A stretch of DNA of 64,000 nt from Patiria miniata (taxonomy: Eukaryota; Echinodermata; Asteroidea; Valvatida; Asterinidae), in the NCBI RefSeq assembly GCF_015706575.1, contig NW_024037063.1:15438927-15502926 (forward strand). The letters are read 5' to 3'. The notes under the pieces are model-generated. The model searched no databases and had not been told where the DNA came from. It was given only the letters and a program-made list of their open reading frames with translations. Positions within the stretch are counted from its first letter, which is position 1. The number at the start of each line of letters is the position of its first letter. Positions 25,640 to 45,649 of this stretch are shown piece after piece. A program made the position numbers and the translations under genes.

Positions 25640-26520
25640 TGCAGTAAACTACCCTCAGAGAGTAAGGGTTAATCCTCCAAAATGCTCTTTGCAAAACGGA
25701 GGATTTTGCAGGATTGAGGCTACATCATGCCAAAAGTGTGTGGATGATTTCGGAGGATGCACTGTGTCAATGTCTTAGGCAGGACCGTGCATAAATTTAG
25801 GCCTAGATTATACTTGAAATCCTCCGCACTGCTCCAGGATGTCACTGGCTCTGCCTCAACATATGGACAGTGACTGCTTGAGGATTTTGCAGGATTGAGG
25901 CAAAGGTCACCCTTCAGACCACATTCAAGAAATAATGCAGGATTTTGGAGGATTGAGGCTGTATGTAGCCCAATAAATGTGGCCAATTTACTGGACTACC
26001 TCCGTAAATAAAGGCCATACGTCCACCATGTACAAAAACATGTCGAACTTTGTCAAATTTTGATTTTCACATTCAGGCTTAGTTTGTAGTTTATTTTTGC
26101 TTTAGAAGCATACTCACCCTCTTTATAGGCTAATCAGAAAGTGCTGCTTTTTTTTGTCTATTTTTCGTGAAATTTCATGTTTAAATTTTGATACGCAAAC
26201 ATTTCACGAAAAATAGACATCTGAAAAAGGCAGCACTTTCTGATTAGCCTATAAAGAGGGTGAGTATGCTTCTAAAGCAAAAATAAACTACAAACTAAGC
26301 TTAAATGTGAAAATCAAATTTTGACAAAGTTCGACATGTTTTTGTACATGGTGGAAGTGCGGCCTTTATTTACGGAGGTAGTCCAGTAAATTGGCCACAT
26401 TTATGGGGCTAAGGCTGTATGCTATTTTTACATGGAAACAGTGGGAGGATTTTGCAGGACTGAGGTTACATCCTAGCAAGACTCCTAGCAAAAATGCCTA
26501 GGAAGTTACGGTTAAATATC
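25640..26520 (-). repeat. Dispersed repeat built on AATCCTGCAAAATCC units, copy 2 (inverted, interrupted by a palindromic element)
   Basis: This is the reverse-complement homologue of 13455-13850, with ggaggattttgcaggattga units at both ends. It is split by the 446-bp palindromic insertion at 25966-26411. Confidence 0.75.
25966..26411. mobile_element. 446-bp near-perfect palindromic MITE with 10-bp target duplication
   Basis: The arms are about 200 bp each, from tagccc.ataaatgtggcc at the left to its complement ggccacatttatggggcta at the right, with only scattered mismatches and a short centre around 26190. It is flanked by identical 10-mers aggctgtatg at 25956-25965 and 26412-26421. Long arms plus a 9-10-bp duplication suggest a Mutator-like MITE. 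It is inserted into another repeat, so it is the younger of the two. There is no coding capacity. Confidence 0.9.
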
Positions 26521-26521
26521 T

Positions 26522-28170
26522 TGACATAATTTTGAAGTAAACATTATAGTCTCTCACTGGTAAATGGTATCATTCATTATATTTATTCATTTATAATTCA
26601 CATTTTTCAGTCACATACAGATTCATAGCACTCTTTAAATCATTTAATTATTAATTGAACCACCAATCTATTGAAAAAAATGCTAATGTGTTCGTTTTGA
26701 AATCAATGCATTCTCGCACCAGATGCACAATTAAGAAGAGACCGACCACACAATGCTTTATCAACTTCCTGTATTCCTGCACAGCTAAACAGGCCGCGCC
26801 GACACCAACTAATTCTACTGGCCAACACGAAGGTCACCTAACAAACCGCAAAAATGACAAGGGAGAAAAACAACAACAGGGAGACACTAGTCACGCTAGT
26901 CATGTAGGAGGCCCAACACAACAATGTAGAGCACCCACATGGACAAATTCAACATCAACAAAGACAGCTGAAACATCAAAGCTTTAACTAAATTCCCAAA
27001 GAAAAATCGAGCTGATTGAAACTTAATACTTGTAAAACGACAAACAACCATGTGTGTTAACTCATAGTACTACCGCCCCACGCTATCTCGGGGAATCCCG
27101 GATTTTGGGTGACGTGGAACCTATTTCTTCTACGTCCAAAACAACCACCACAACACAGTTGTCAGTTTGCAATTTGTCCAGTTTACAAGCTTAAAACTTT
27201 AAAACTGAAGTGCATACTATGATGTTCACCTCATATAGCTTCTGTATGAGGGAATAAGTTTGAACATTCGGAGTGAAACAGAGGTAAAACATGTAAACGT
27301 CGAGTAAACGTTGGTCCTCTTGGACACATAACCCGCACCACTTCTCGCGCTCGATAGCCGGTAGCCCGGCGTAGGGGACTTAAGTTCAGAGATAATAAAT
27401 TTGAGCCTCGTCAAACAAGATCAAAAGCTGTGCATTAAACATTTATGAAACATTTCATGTTTCTCAAATATTTCACTTAGTTATGTTCAAAGATCCTTAC
27501 CCAAAACCAAGCTACTGGAGGTAAAAATGTTGTTTTAGATGAGCACTGCAACATGAGCCATGCCTTCTCGCGGTTCTATCGCCCAAAACAAACCACGAGG
27601 TTTTCGGAATGTTTGGGTCTCATGCGCTACGTCAAGGTGCTCATGAATAAACATCTAATTAGCATAATTGCTACAATATTCAGTTTCTGAACTATTTGCA
27701 AAACTGAAAGTGAGATTTTCGTTATGAAATATCCAAAGATAACTATTAAAAATATGAATTAATTGGATATATATATCGAATAGTCACATAATCTGATCAT
27801 TTTTATCGTTTAAATATATTGCACTATTTGTTTGTCGCGGATGATTAAAGAGATCCTGTGCCATGCCGCGGTTGTGTACGCCGGTCGTGGGCGGTACTGC
27901 GTACACGTACAGGCCCGTACGCACTCTACGTACGGACACGTACAGTACTAAACTATATAGTACGTGTACATGTACATGCAATGTGCATTATTTATGTTCA
28001 CGTAAATTAGAAAGTGGAGCTGTGAGATACCCCACCGTAAGGATTCCAGGATGGTTCGCGTCAATAATAAAAGGAGACGAACCTGTGTTCACAGGAACGG
28101 AGTGCCAATCTCTTTTTCGAAGCTGGGGGGGGGGGGGGCACACCTCCTCTACAGTGAATCATTTCCTTCC
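26522..28170. other. Intergenic, no gene supported
   Basis: A 110-codon plus-strand frame at 26655-26987 encodes a Thr/Gln/Lys/Asn-rich peptide with no recognised homologue. A gtacgtgtacatgtacatg-rich patch lies at 27890-27990. A run of about 14 G lies near 28125. Confidence 0.4.
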
Positions 28171-28300
28171 TATTTAACACCTGGGTTGAGAGGCGTAATT
28201 GAGGTAAAACGCCTTGGGCACAACACGCCTTGGCCACGGTGGGACTCGAACCCACATTCTCACGATTATGAATCCCATGATTTCTACCGCTAGACCACAC
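28171..28300 (-). repeat. tRNA-derived SINE fragment
   Basis: On the minus strand, from about 28298, tggtctagcggtag is a box A-like sequence and gggttcgagtccc a box B-like sequence, as in RNA polymerase III tRNA promoters. A core of the gtgcccaaggcg type follows. The acceptor stem does not pair properly, so it is not a functional tRNA gene. The adjacent stretch 28311-28346 (gagtatcacccgttatccac and onward) recurs at 59647-59682. Confidence 0.75.
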
Positions 28301-28839
28301 GTAGTCTGAGTATCACCCGTTATCCACGGAGCCATCTCCTGTCTAAGCATTCGCCGTGGTCTATTACATAGACTAGACCACACGTGCCCCCAAATCCGAT
28401 TTTTTTTTTTTTTTTTTTAATAAGGGCTGAGGATGCGTGAATAATAAGGGCTGAGGATGCGCGAGTCTCGTTTTCACCTTTTTGGCTCTTTTCATACCTT
28501 ACCAATATAATAATGGGCCTACTTGGTGGTCACAGACTCTCTCAAGTTGGCCAGGTTCAGGGTCGACACGAAACTCGTCTTATCTTGTAAATCCAGGGTT
28601 GGCGATTTTTTTTTTGAGCCAAGAGGATTACGGACCTCTCCACCGCCCGCGCGCGGCGGCTTTACAACAAGTACCACCGTGGTCGCTCTTGAAATTTGTA
28701 TAGTAATTTTATTCCATAACTAAACGGGAGGGGGTTGTTTTGTTCGTTATTTTATTCAAAAGTAAATAACTTGTGTTTTGCTAGAAAATAGCAATTATTA
28801 TTTTTTCCTGGTATAAACTCAAAAACCAAAAGTATAGGC

Positions 28840-29060
28840 CTACAGTAATGTTCCGGGCACAGTGCGTGCATGGCGGGATGGTCGGGGCCGTGTTCCGGTG
28901 CGGTAGCGCTAGAGGACTGTGCGCGGTTAATAGCGCCCTCATGCGATAGCCATAAAAGATTGATCATCGGCGGCCGGCACGGCCCGCCCATATCACATGC
29001 GTAAATCTAATGCGTGAGGTCCGTGAGCCAACGTACGGTATGCGGTCATGAAGTGAAGGT
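28840..29060 (+). promoter_or_regulatory. CpG-rich patch upstream of AP2M1, possible promoter
   Basis: A CpG-rich interval (ggtgcggtagcgctagagga, ggcggccggcacggcccgcc) about 1.7 kb upstream of the AP2M1 start codon. Vertebrate AP2M1 has an untranslated first exon, so a promoter here would fit. No initiator or donor can be confirmed, so this is a weak inference. Confidence 0.25.
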
Positions 29061-29723
29061 TGGTAATGATACATTTTATCTTTAGAATTCATCATTTACA
29101 CCATCATTTGGTGACATATAGCAGCTTATCGATTAAATTCATTTCTTAAAAAGCTATATTTGTATTGATTATTTTTGTTTACTGTCGTATTGGTGACTCA
29201 ATTGTTTCAAAAAAGCTTGATTACGTGATTCGCCGACTTGGATGCCCAGTTTGCGGACAGACATGCCAGGAAAGATCGAGTAGCCGCGCCTATAGGCTAG
29301 GGCTAGCCCCATAAAAAGTCCTGAAATACTGGACTTCCTCCGTAGTGAGCCACACAGCCATGATACACAATTTCGGTTGAAAGGTCTGTTGCTGGGGTAG
29401 ATAAAATCAAGATTGGGCAGTTGGGACTATTTTGTCACTTACAGTTACACGACTTATGCGCCTATCAATTGTTTCCCCCACCCCTCCCCTCCCGGGCTGC
29501 CCCACCCAAGACATGGGAATTGTCACTTTTGAAGTGACAAAATCCCCACCCCTCGGGCAAAATTTAAGTGACAATCCCCGACCATGCCCCGACTTACAAA
29601 CGTAGGGCGCATTAGTGATTGCCTTTCCATTAGTTACTTAATACGCCAATGTTAACAATGTAATTGGAGTGACCAAAATTCCCACCCTGGGGCATGAAAA
29701 ACGTGTCCAAATCCTGACATCGG

Positions 29724-29946
29724 ATCAAATTAGGTTTTGCCCTTCTCTGACGTTTAAACACTGTCCTACTCAGTGTGTTACCTCCCGAGTGAAAGTTGGA
29801 AAAAAATCACTCTGGTGGGACTCGAACTCACGACCTCCTGCTTTTTCTAGTGATGGAGATGTCTTACCACTCGACCACCGAACTAACGGGATCAGTTGGC
29901 TGGTTCGAATCTGATGTACGTCGGTGGAGGGCAAAACCTAATTTGA
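29724..29946 (-). mobile_element. tRNA-derived SINE-like element with inverted terminal sequence
   Basis: The minus strand carries a box A-like gtggtcgagtggtaag and a box B-like gagttcgagtccc, then gtgtgttacctcc-type sequence in complement. Both outer ends carry tcaaattaggttttgccct in inverted orientation (29725 and 29946). The same combination of inverted ends and body sequence is seen at 52733-53548. Confidence 0.7.
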
Positions 29947-38607
<8,661 letters not shown>

Positions 38608-40054
38608 TGAACGGCTTCCCTTGGGAACCAGAGAGGAAAGAGACACTGAAGCCACACACAATAGTTTGTGATGTTTTTTTTATAGTGTAGTTTTGTTGCA
38701 GCATCTGGTACTCATGCCATGTTTTAGTATTGTGCAGATATAAAAACAAAGTCCAGTTTTTGAGAATGCATGTTGCAGTTCAGGGCCAAGATATGTGTTT
38801 ACATTACAGATGTTTGTTCACTTGTACATTGATGCAAGTGAAGCTGTGACAGATAGTTGTGGAATCAGTCACTAGTCTGATGAGTACGAGACAGACACAC
38901 TGATTGTGGCCCTGATCTGTCATGTGTTCCAATCGTTGATTGAAAGCCAGTCTTCTGCTCCTGGTTGAGGAGTGATCTAATTCATGAGAGACAACTCCTG
39001 TACAGTTTTAGCTTATACCAACAATCAAAGATACCCATTTATTTTAAATGAAAGAAATACAGAAAAGCTTCTTGCCCGTTATAGCTGACTTGGCATGTAC
39101 ATGTGCCCCTAAGAGGGTCACTTTTAAAGTAAAATAGTTTGACAGGGGAAGACTGGCTTTAAATTTTCCACACAAAAAACTGGCTTTGATGTTAACCCTT
39201 TTGGGTCTCTACTTATTACTTTCTGGTAAGTTTGTACTGTCAGTATCATACTAAGTCCAACCATTAGAAGTGTAAACCCACCACCTTATTCCACAAATAT
39301 CAGAGGTCAGGCTTGAAAACTTTCCACAAAGGATATCATCGGATTGTGTCATACTGTGTGCTTGATGAAGCTGTACATTCTACATGTATATAACTTGCAA
39401 TCTTATTAGGCAATTAGTTCTTAGGGATTGCCTTACCACTGCACCTGAGGATCTTCCAGTTGCTGTTCTAACAACTGTCAACAGATCATGATGGTGTCAT
39501 CACTCACACTGGTGTCTAGATTGTTAGCACTTGATGCGTAGAAAGGACGTTTACATAGGCACCCTGAGTCTTCACGCTTATATTCCTCTCTAATTCACAT
39601 CTGACATGCCATGGAAGCATTGATGAGCTACCATGGTCTTCCTCCCTCCTAATACCCTAAAACAAAGAAACTCATCCAGTTAAAGCAAATATTAGTTCCA
39701 TCTTCCTATACCGTGAGAAGATGAGTTGAAAACATTCTCTGTTGTTTGTACATTGTAGGTTTTAACCAAACTCAAGCATTATCACTTACAAGCACTCAAC
39801 ATCTCAACACATACATGTATGCACTCCCTCATTGCATAACATTAGGAGTCTACTCCATCACATCTTTTTGAGGGATGATGATGTCTTCAGTATTTTCTTA
39901 AAACCTTGAAGAAACACCAGACCCAAATTGTTATGAGCAGAAGTTATTGCTGATCTAGCGTCCTATTGATTAGCAGCAATAATTCCTTGTATTATGTCGT
40001 GGATATTGTTTGTTGTCGACTAACACATATGGTAAGGTAAGCTAGACATTCTAT
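38608..40054 (+). other. Probable AP2M1 3' untranslated region
   Basis: No repeat or open frame of note follows the stop codon. The first AATAAA on the plus strand is at 40187-40192, with others at 40487-40492 and 44864-44869. The true 3' end cannot be fixed without transcript data. Confidence 0.4.
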
Positions 40055-43000
40055 GGGCCCTATGCACAAGTACCCCCTCAACGTTAAGAAGGGAGAGTTA
40101 GGGGAGACCACTTAGAGTGAAACTCGAATTCATTGCCGACGACGCCTGACACTCACGTGTGGACGCTATGAATTTGTGCACATTGGAATAAAATGAGTCG
40201 TGTACTTCGTGCCACATGCGAACTAGTACGCACACATGGTGTGGACAGGGCTCTCAAAATGTAGTAAAAACGGAGCCCATAGACCCAAGTGTATTTAGTA
40301 TTGCATGGCATTGTAATGTTGAATGTGATTTATTTTGCTTTGCATGCGCATGATATCAGCTTGACAATCAATCACATTAATATGTTTGTCATGCCATATG
40401 TGGAATACCATGTTTGATCTTCCATCCCTGCCTAGTGCCTATCCAGAAAAGATTCTCACTTTAAACTGGAGGAATGATTTCCCCAAAATAAAGCATATAT
40501 ATCCTCACTTTGGTCAGTACAATTCTTTGGATTAATATCGACCATGTATGAAAATAGAGAATGCCAACAGACCCGAGACATAGTGACATAATGCTTTCTC
40601 TACAAGTGCCCTTTCTCGTAGGTTTGGTGGTTCTCAGTCTCATCCACACCAGGCTCCCATAAAAAAGCACATTGTAAACGAAGCATGACATTATTATATC
40701 ACAGGACTATTTTGGCTAGTTAGTCAAGTCCTCAAGCAAGTACTACACAGAAACTCCTTTTTTTTTAAATCAGAGTGTCATGAATACATAGAACAGGGAT
40801 CCAAGATTGAATGAGCATGCATTATGTTGACCATCATGTTCTGCTACTTTGCAAACTGAATTGTTTTATACATGTATTGAAGTCCGGTTTGAATTGTGTC
40901 AAGAGCCTAAACCAGTAGGCAGTGACTTGCTAAGAGAGGATATGACAAAGGTGCTGTCATCGTTCAGAACGTAGTTATTCCAAAGTAATCCGTATACGTT
41001 CTTCATTCAAATTTCTTTTCAGTTGTCTTGATTTTTTGGAGTACAACAATTATCACCTCATTTTGTCGATGTCTACCATTTTTTTTTTTATTTCCTTGTT
41101 TTTCATTATCAACACCATAGTTGGGTTTCAGTTTCAGATCATGTGTCTACTTCATTGTTCACATGTCTAAAATAGTCATAACATTATCAAGAACAAATGG
41201 TTTATATATTTTTTGGGGGGTGATACAAAAACTGTCTTAAATTTTCCTTATCAATTTCTCAATCAGTGATAAAAATACAAAAGTAACTTCTGCATAAAGG
41301 AAGAAATATGTACATGTAATATTTAAGTGTCTTAGAAAAATCTACTTGAATTGATATGAGAGAAAAGAATTTGAATTACTAATTTGGCAACATATAATGA
41401 AGTATAGAGGTGATGATGTACAAGAATGTTGTGGATCTACAGCCTCATGCATATTAATAAAGGCAAATATTTCCATATGTATCACTCACATCTTTTTGTG
41501 TGTTTTTTTGTTGATTTTGATTTTTGCATTGTGGTGTTTGCATAATCAATACTCCCATTTCCTCACTCATCAAACCTTCATGTTCAACCTGTGACATAAC
41601 TTACTTACAATGTTGTAGTCAAGGTACTGTAATGGATTACAAGTACATTACAAGTCCGGACACAAGTCCTGTCAAAAGTAACAACGGATGAACAGTAGCA
41701 GAGAAATGCCATCGTCACGGTTCATATATGAATAGTTTGTGAGTTGACCTTGATCCATGACAAGTACCTTGACTATGACACTACTTGTTAACAACTAGCT
41801 GCATGAAACAAATGTTTGACAATCTAACCTCAATTAACCTAGTACAATTGAATGTTTGACACGTCCTGATACCAGTTATGTTAGGAAAGGGCCTGGATTT
41901 GCCCAAATGCACAAGAAATGCACTATACAGCTGTTGTAACCTATCAGTTGTCTGTCTTTGTCAGTGGTGGTTTTTTTTTATTAAACTCTACCACAATTCA
42001 AGTGATGCACAAAACAGTAAAGCTGATGTGAATCAGATGCTGCTTAGGCATCGTGGGAAAGTTCACATCCGTAAAAATTGCCGAATTGTATGCATTTTGC
42101 ACGAATGTGAAGTAAATTGGATGCCATGGAGCTCTTGCGATGAAATTTGCAATATGTAATATGGGATGAATGAAGGTTGATAATGAACTGCAGATTGACA
42201 TCTGAAGGTGAGTAGCTTACTCATCCATGTAAATGCTAGATGGTGCACTATTAATGCCCTCATGTTTTGGCAATAAGAGAATTACCGTTTGAGCAATGAA
42301 AATATCCTTCCACGTGTTACTCACAATATGGGTGTGTCCTTAATTGTTGAGACAACACAAATCAAAAAATAAAATAACCCTCAATGCAGTTCCAAAACAC
42401 AGGGCATTACTAGATGGGGCCTCGTGTATATTTGTGTACGCATTCAGACTATAGTTGAGAATTGGTTACATGCATTGCATGCTGTTCATGTGTAAAGTAT
42501 AACCATGCATGCGTCAGTGGAGTACCCCGTTTTGCCCTTGTGATGAATAGGTCACACCACACACTCAACAGGTAACTGCATGAGGCTAGTTTATTATAGA
42601 AACCAAGGAACACTAATTGGTCTTGCAATGTACATGTTGAGTTTCTGGACTTGCACAATACCCCCCCCCCCTTCAGCATTAATAACATTTTTTGCACCCA
42701 TCACCTGTGGCCCTCTAGTGCCAAAAAATGCATAAATCTCGACCTTGTGGAATTATGTTGACACAGCCATGCACACTCTTACTGCTGAGTAAATATTGCT
42801 GTGACAAGTACCTATCTGGAAATACTGATGTATCTTTTAGCAAATTGAGCTGGAATGGAAGTTGAGTGAGCACAGTAAAATGGCAAATTACAAATATTGC
42901 AAAATGATGTACATGTACCTCAACACACCTTTTTGATAATAGCTTCACACTTCATGCACTCTTGTGCATACACAGGCAGATTGAGAAGTAAAAAGTGTGC

Positions 43001-43464
43001 TTGTCCAATACATGTTAATTGCACTGACAACTGAGATTACATGTATAACTATCAGACTGTTGATCTAATTTGAAATAACTGACCCCTGTCACTTCCACCT
43101 TGCCCTGCGGTAATCAGAAGGGTCGTTGCACTATGGGCTTCGTGTGCCAACAAAAAGAGGGCACGTTTTTACCACTTTTGTGGACAGGACACACAGCGCG
43201 TGCGTACTTTATTGTGCACGGAGTACGGAGGACTTCCTGAATGTGCCAAAGCTTTTAGCCACAGCGTCTTCGTGTGAGTGTCGGGTGTCGTCGGTGCATG
43301 AATATGTTCAAATTTAACTTGCGATGGTCTCCCAGACTAATCCCCACCCCCAATAACTTTGGATCATTCAAAATACGCAGTGGCAGGTTGGACAAGGAAC
43401 CAGTCTAGGTCTCCCCCAACTCTCCTTTTCTGGCCGTTGAAGGGGTACTTGCGCACAGAGCTCG
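40055..43464. mobile_element. Candidate 3.4-kb element defined by long inverted termini
   Basis: About 240 bp at 40055-40295 (gcacaagtaccccctcaacg...gacgacgcctgacactcacg) is inverted at about 43120-43464 (gtgagtgtcgggtgtcgtcg...gaaggggtacttgcgcac). The arms are diverged, and the right arm carries an extra insertion near 43325-43405. No target duplication is clear (tatg on both sides at best). The 2.8 kb between holds no recognised transposase, so two independent inverted insertions are also possible. Confidence 0.5.
40567..40710. mobile_element. Small foldback MITE, diverged copy
   Basis: Ends agacccgagacatagtgaca and tgacattattatatcacagg pair imperfectly. The body (ggctcccat...aaagcacat.gtaaac) matches the better preserved element at 48211-48336. 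Confidence 0.6.
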
Positions 43465-45460
43465 TATGAGGCCATCCTCTCCATGGTGCATGAGGAAGTG
43501 TCAGCTTGCCTTCATTCATCTAACTTAACACTCGCATCCTATAGCAGTATCCAGATCTGTGTGGAAGAGCTGCATACAAACAATGGAATCCCTTCAAACA
43601 AGTACATCAGCTTCAGGCACACTGTAGAATGCATGTACACCCATTCGCACCCCAAACCAATAGCTGACAGTGATAATCCACTGCAGCAGTCTTAGAAGCC
43701 GAGTTAGCCGACTCCATAAACTAAGTTTACTTGGTAGGAATGTCTTCCTGTCCCTAGTTTCTGATCTGTCTGGCCAGCACTGTACCCCTGGATCAGGCAG
43801 ATGAGAGATGGGGCACAGGAAACACAGTTCTATTCAAGTCAGCTTTGTGTGGTCAGCAGTAAGTTCATAATAATGGTGGTGGGTTTCATTCCTAGTCAAG
43901 TCTGATTTACCCCAAGAATACATATATGTATGTTCTATTGTAAAAGTTAGAGGGCCCGAGGTTTTAATCCAAGCAGGAGCTTTGTTTCTGTTTATATGCT
44001 TGTGTAATAAAAAATATTCCATTAATATAGGCTGGATGAGTTAAAAGAAACAGTCCAAACAGATGTTCCTTTTCTTAGAAAACATTTTAAAGAACCATGC
44101 AGAGTCTAAGCTCTATTATGACTTGCAAATCTCAAGAAATAAAAACAAAAGAAAAGTGCTTTATTTGGGCAGTGATGATTGCTTTCACACATGGGATGAA
44201 ACGCTTCACACATCTAACACTGTTGCCAACCAGAAATCATGTCAATGCATGTACGTGAATGCTGACACGTTTATGGGAACTACTTATTGAAAACTTTTTT
44301 GAAAATTTCTTGTGGCATTTATTCCAGCCATTGATTGTCGGGGGCTTTTGAAAGCATCAAATAATTTCAAGCAATATTCATGGTCAAAAATGTTCACATT
44401 ATTGACCTGGTATCAACATGGATGTCCGTTTCTGATTATTTTGAAAAAAGGAAATATATTTTCATCAGTGACTTTTCTTGCTTGAAGTACAGTAGTAGAA
44501 CGTTTGTTTGGATTGTGTTTTGTTTTCACCCGTCCTTCATTTTGGAGGTCTGTTAATGAGTAACTAAACACGTGCTTCATTGTTGTTGAGATATATCAAG
44601 TATAATATCAAGTATAATACTTCCATGCCATACCATCAACGTAGTACAGAAAGTGTAAATGAAGTAAATAGTATCGCTGATACTGGACTTAATACATACG
44701 TGTTTGTGTACGAAGTGAGCTTAAACTTGGTTCCTTCAGATGTTGATAAATGTCAAGCATAGTGTTTGAGAAAGATTACACATCACATCAGTGTTATCAC
44801 AAAATATGGATATTTGGCCAAAATATTTATGGTCACACGGGTGAACTACAATTTCTTTGAGTTAATAAAGTCTCCCTCTATAATGGTGTACACGCTTTGA
44901 TCAAGTTTTAAACACTGGTACTTCTGACTTAAGTTTTAAACACTGGTACTTCTGACTTGGTTATTACAATGGTTATTTATCTATGAAAGTGAAATGTGTA
45001 GGTAATATGCTGATGTTTGTTTTCAACGTTATATTTAAACTTGCATAATTCCAGCTTATTGCAAAAAAATTGATAGCAATTAGCAGGTCAGCTAATTCTG
45101 GAACGTACTTGCTGCTAGGATATATCTTATGATTGGTTCATACCCACATAGATACATGGAGTTAATTTGTCAAAGTTCCATTCATATACATGACTCGTTA
45201 TATATATTCCCCAGTGAATAATGTCATAAACTAATCTCACCCGTATTACATGTGACCATATCAGTGAATTGAATAAAAAGCCCATTCTCCAGCAGTTTTG
45301 TTCTCAAAGAATCATTTATTGCACAGCTGTAACATACAGTATAAGGCATCTAAGTGTTACATTGTATATACAAACAATGGATACCATCTTTGTTGGGGTT
45401 TGAGAGTTGACAATCTTAAGTACAATGCAGTAATACCACGTGAATGATATGTCTTGTGAG
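43465..45460. other. Intergenic between convergent AP2M1 and PIGP, no gene seen
   Basis: AT-rich sequence without conserved open frames. A 27-bp direct duplication (aagttttaaacactggtact and onward) occurs at about 44900-44957. AATAAA on the plus strand at 44864 and on the minus strand at about 45311 could serve as 3' ends for very long transcripts. Confidence 0.4.
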
Positions 45461-45616
45461 TTATGTGGTTGTGAGAAGAACCAGTTGGTTTAACTCGACA
45501 TGTGGTATTAAATACAAAACAGTATGCTCTGTTCGTTATCAGGAGTCTCCTGATGTCGGACAGAGCGTACTGTTCAAAACATCAAGAAACCAACTGGTTC
45601 TTCTCAGAACCATACA
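45461..45616. mobile_element. About 155-bp palindromic MITE
   Basis: The ends tatg.ggtt.tgagaagaac and accagttggttt are inverted copies. The centre atcaggagtctcctgatg is a perfect dyad within agtatgctctgt...acagagcgtact. Most of the element can fold into one hairpin. Confidence 0.78.
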
Positions 45617-45649
45617 ATTAAAAATAACAGCGTTGCTGTTAAAACCCCT

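Noticed and set aside
26655..26987. 110-codon Thr/Gln-rich open frame
   Set aside because: Low-complexity composition, no homologue recognised and no splice signals that extend it.
28225..28300. Possible tRNA gene on the minus strand
   Set aside because: Box A- and box B-like motifs are present, but the acceptor stem does not pair and the sequence continues into a typical SINE core.
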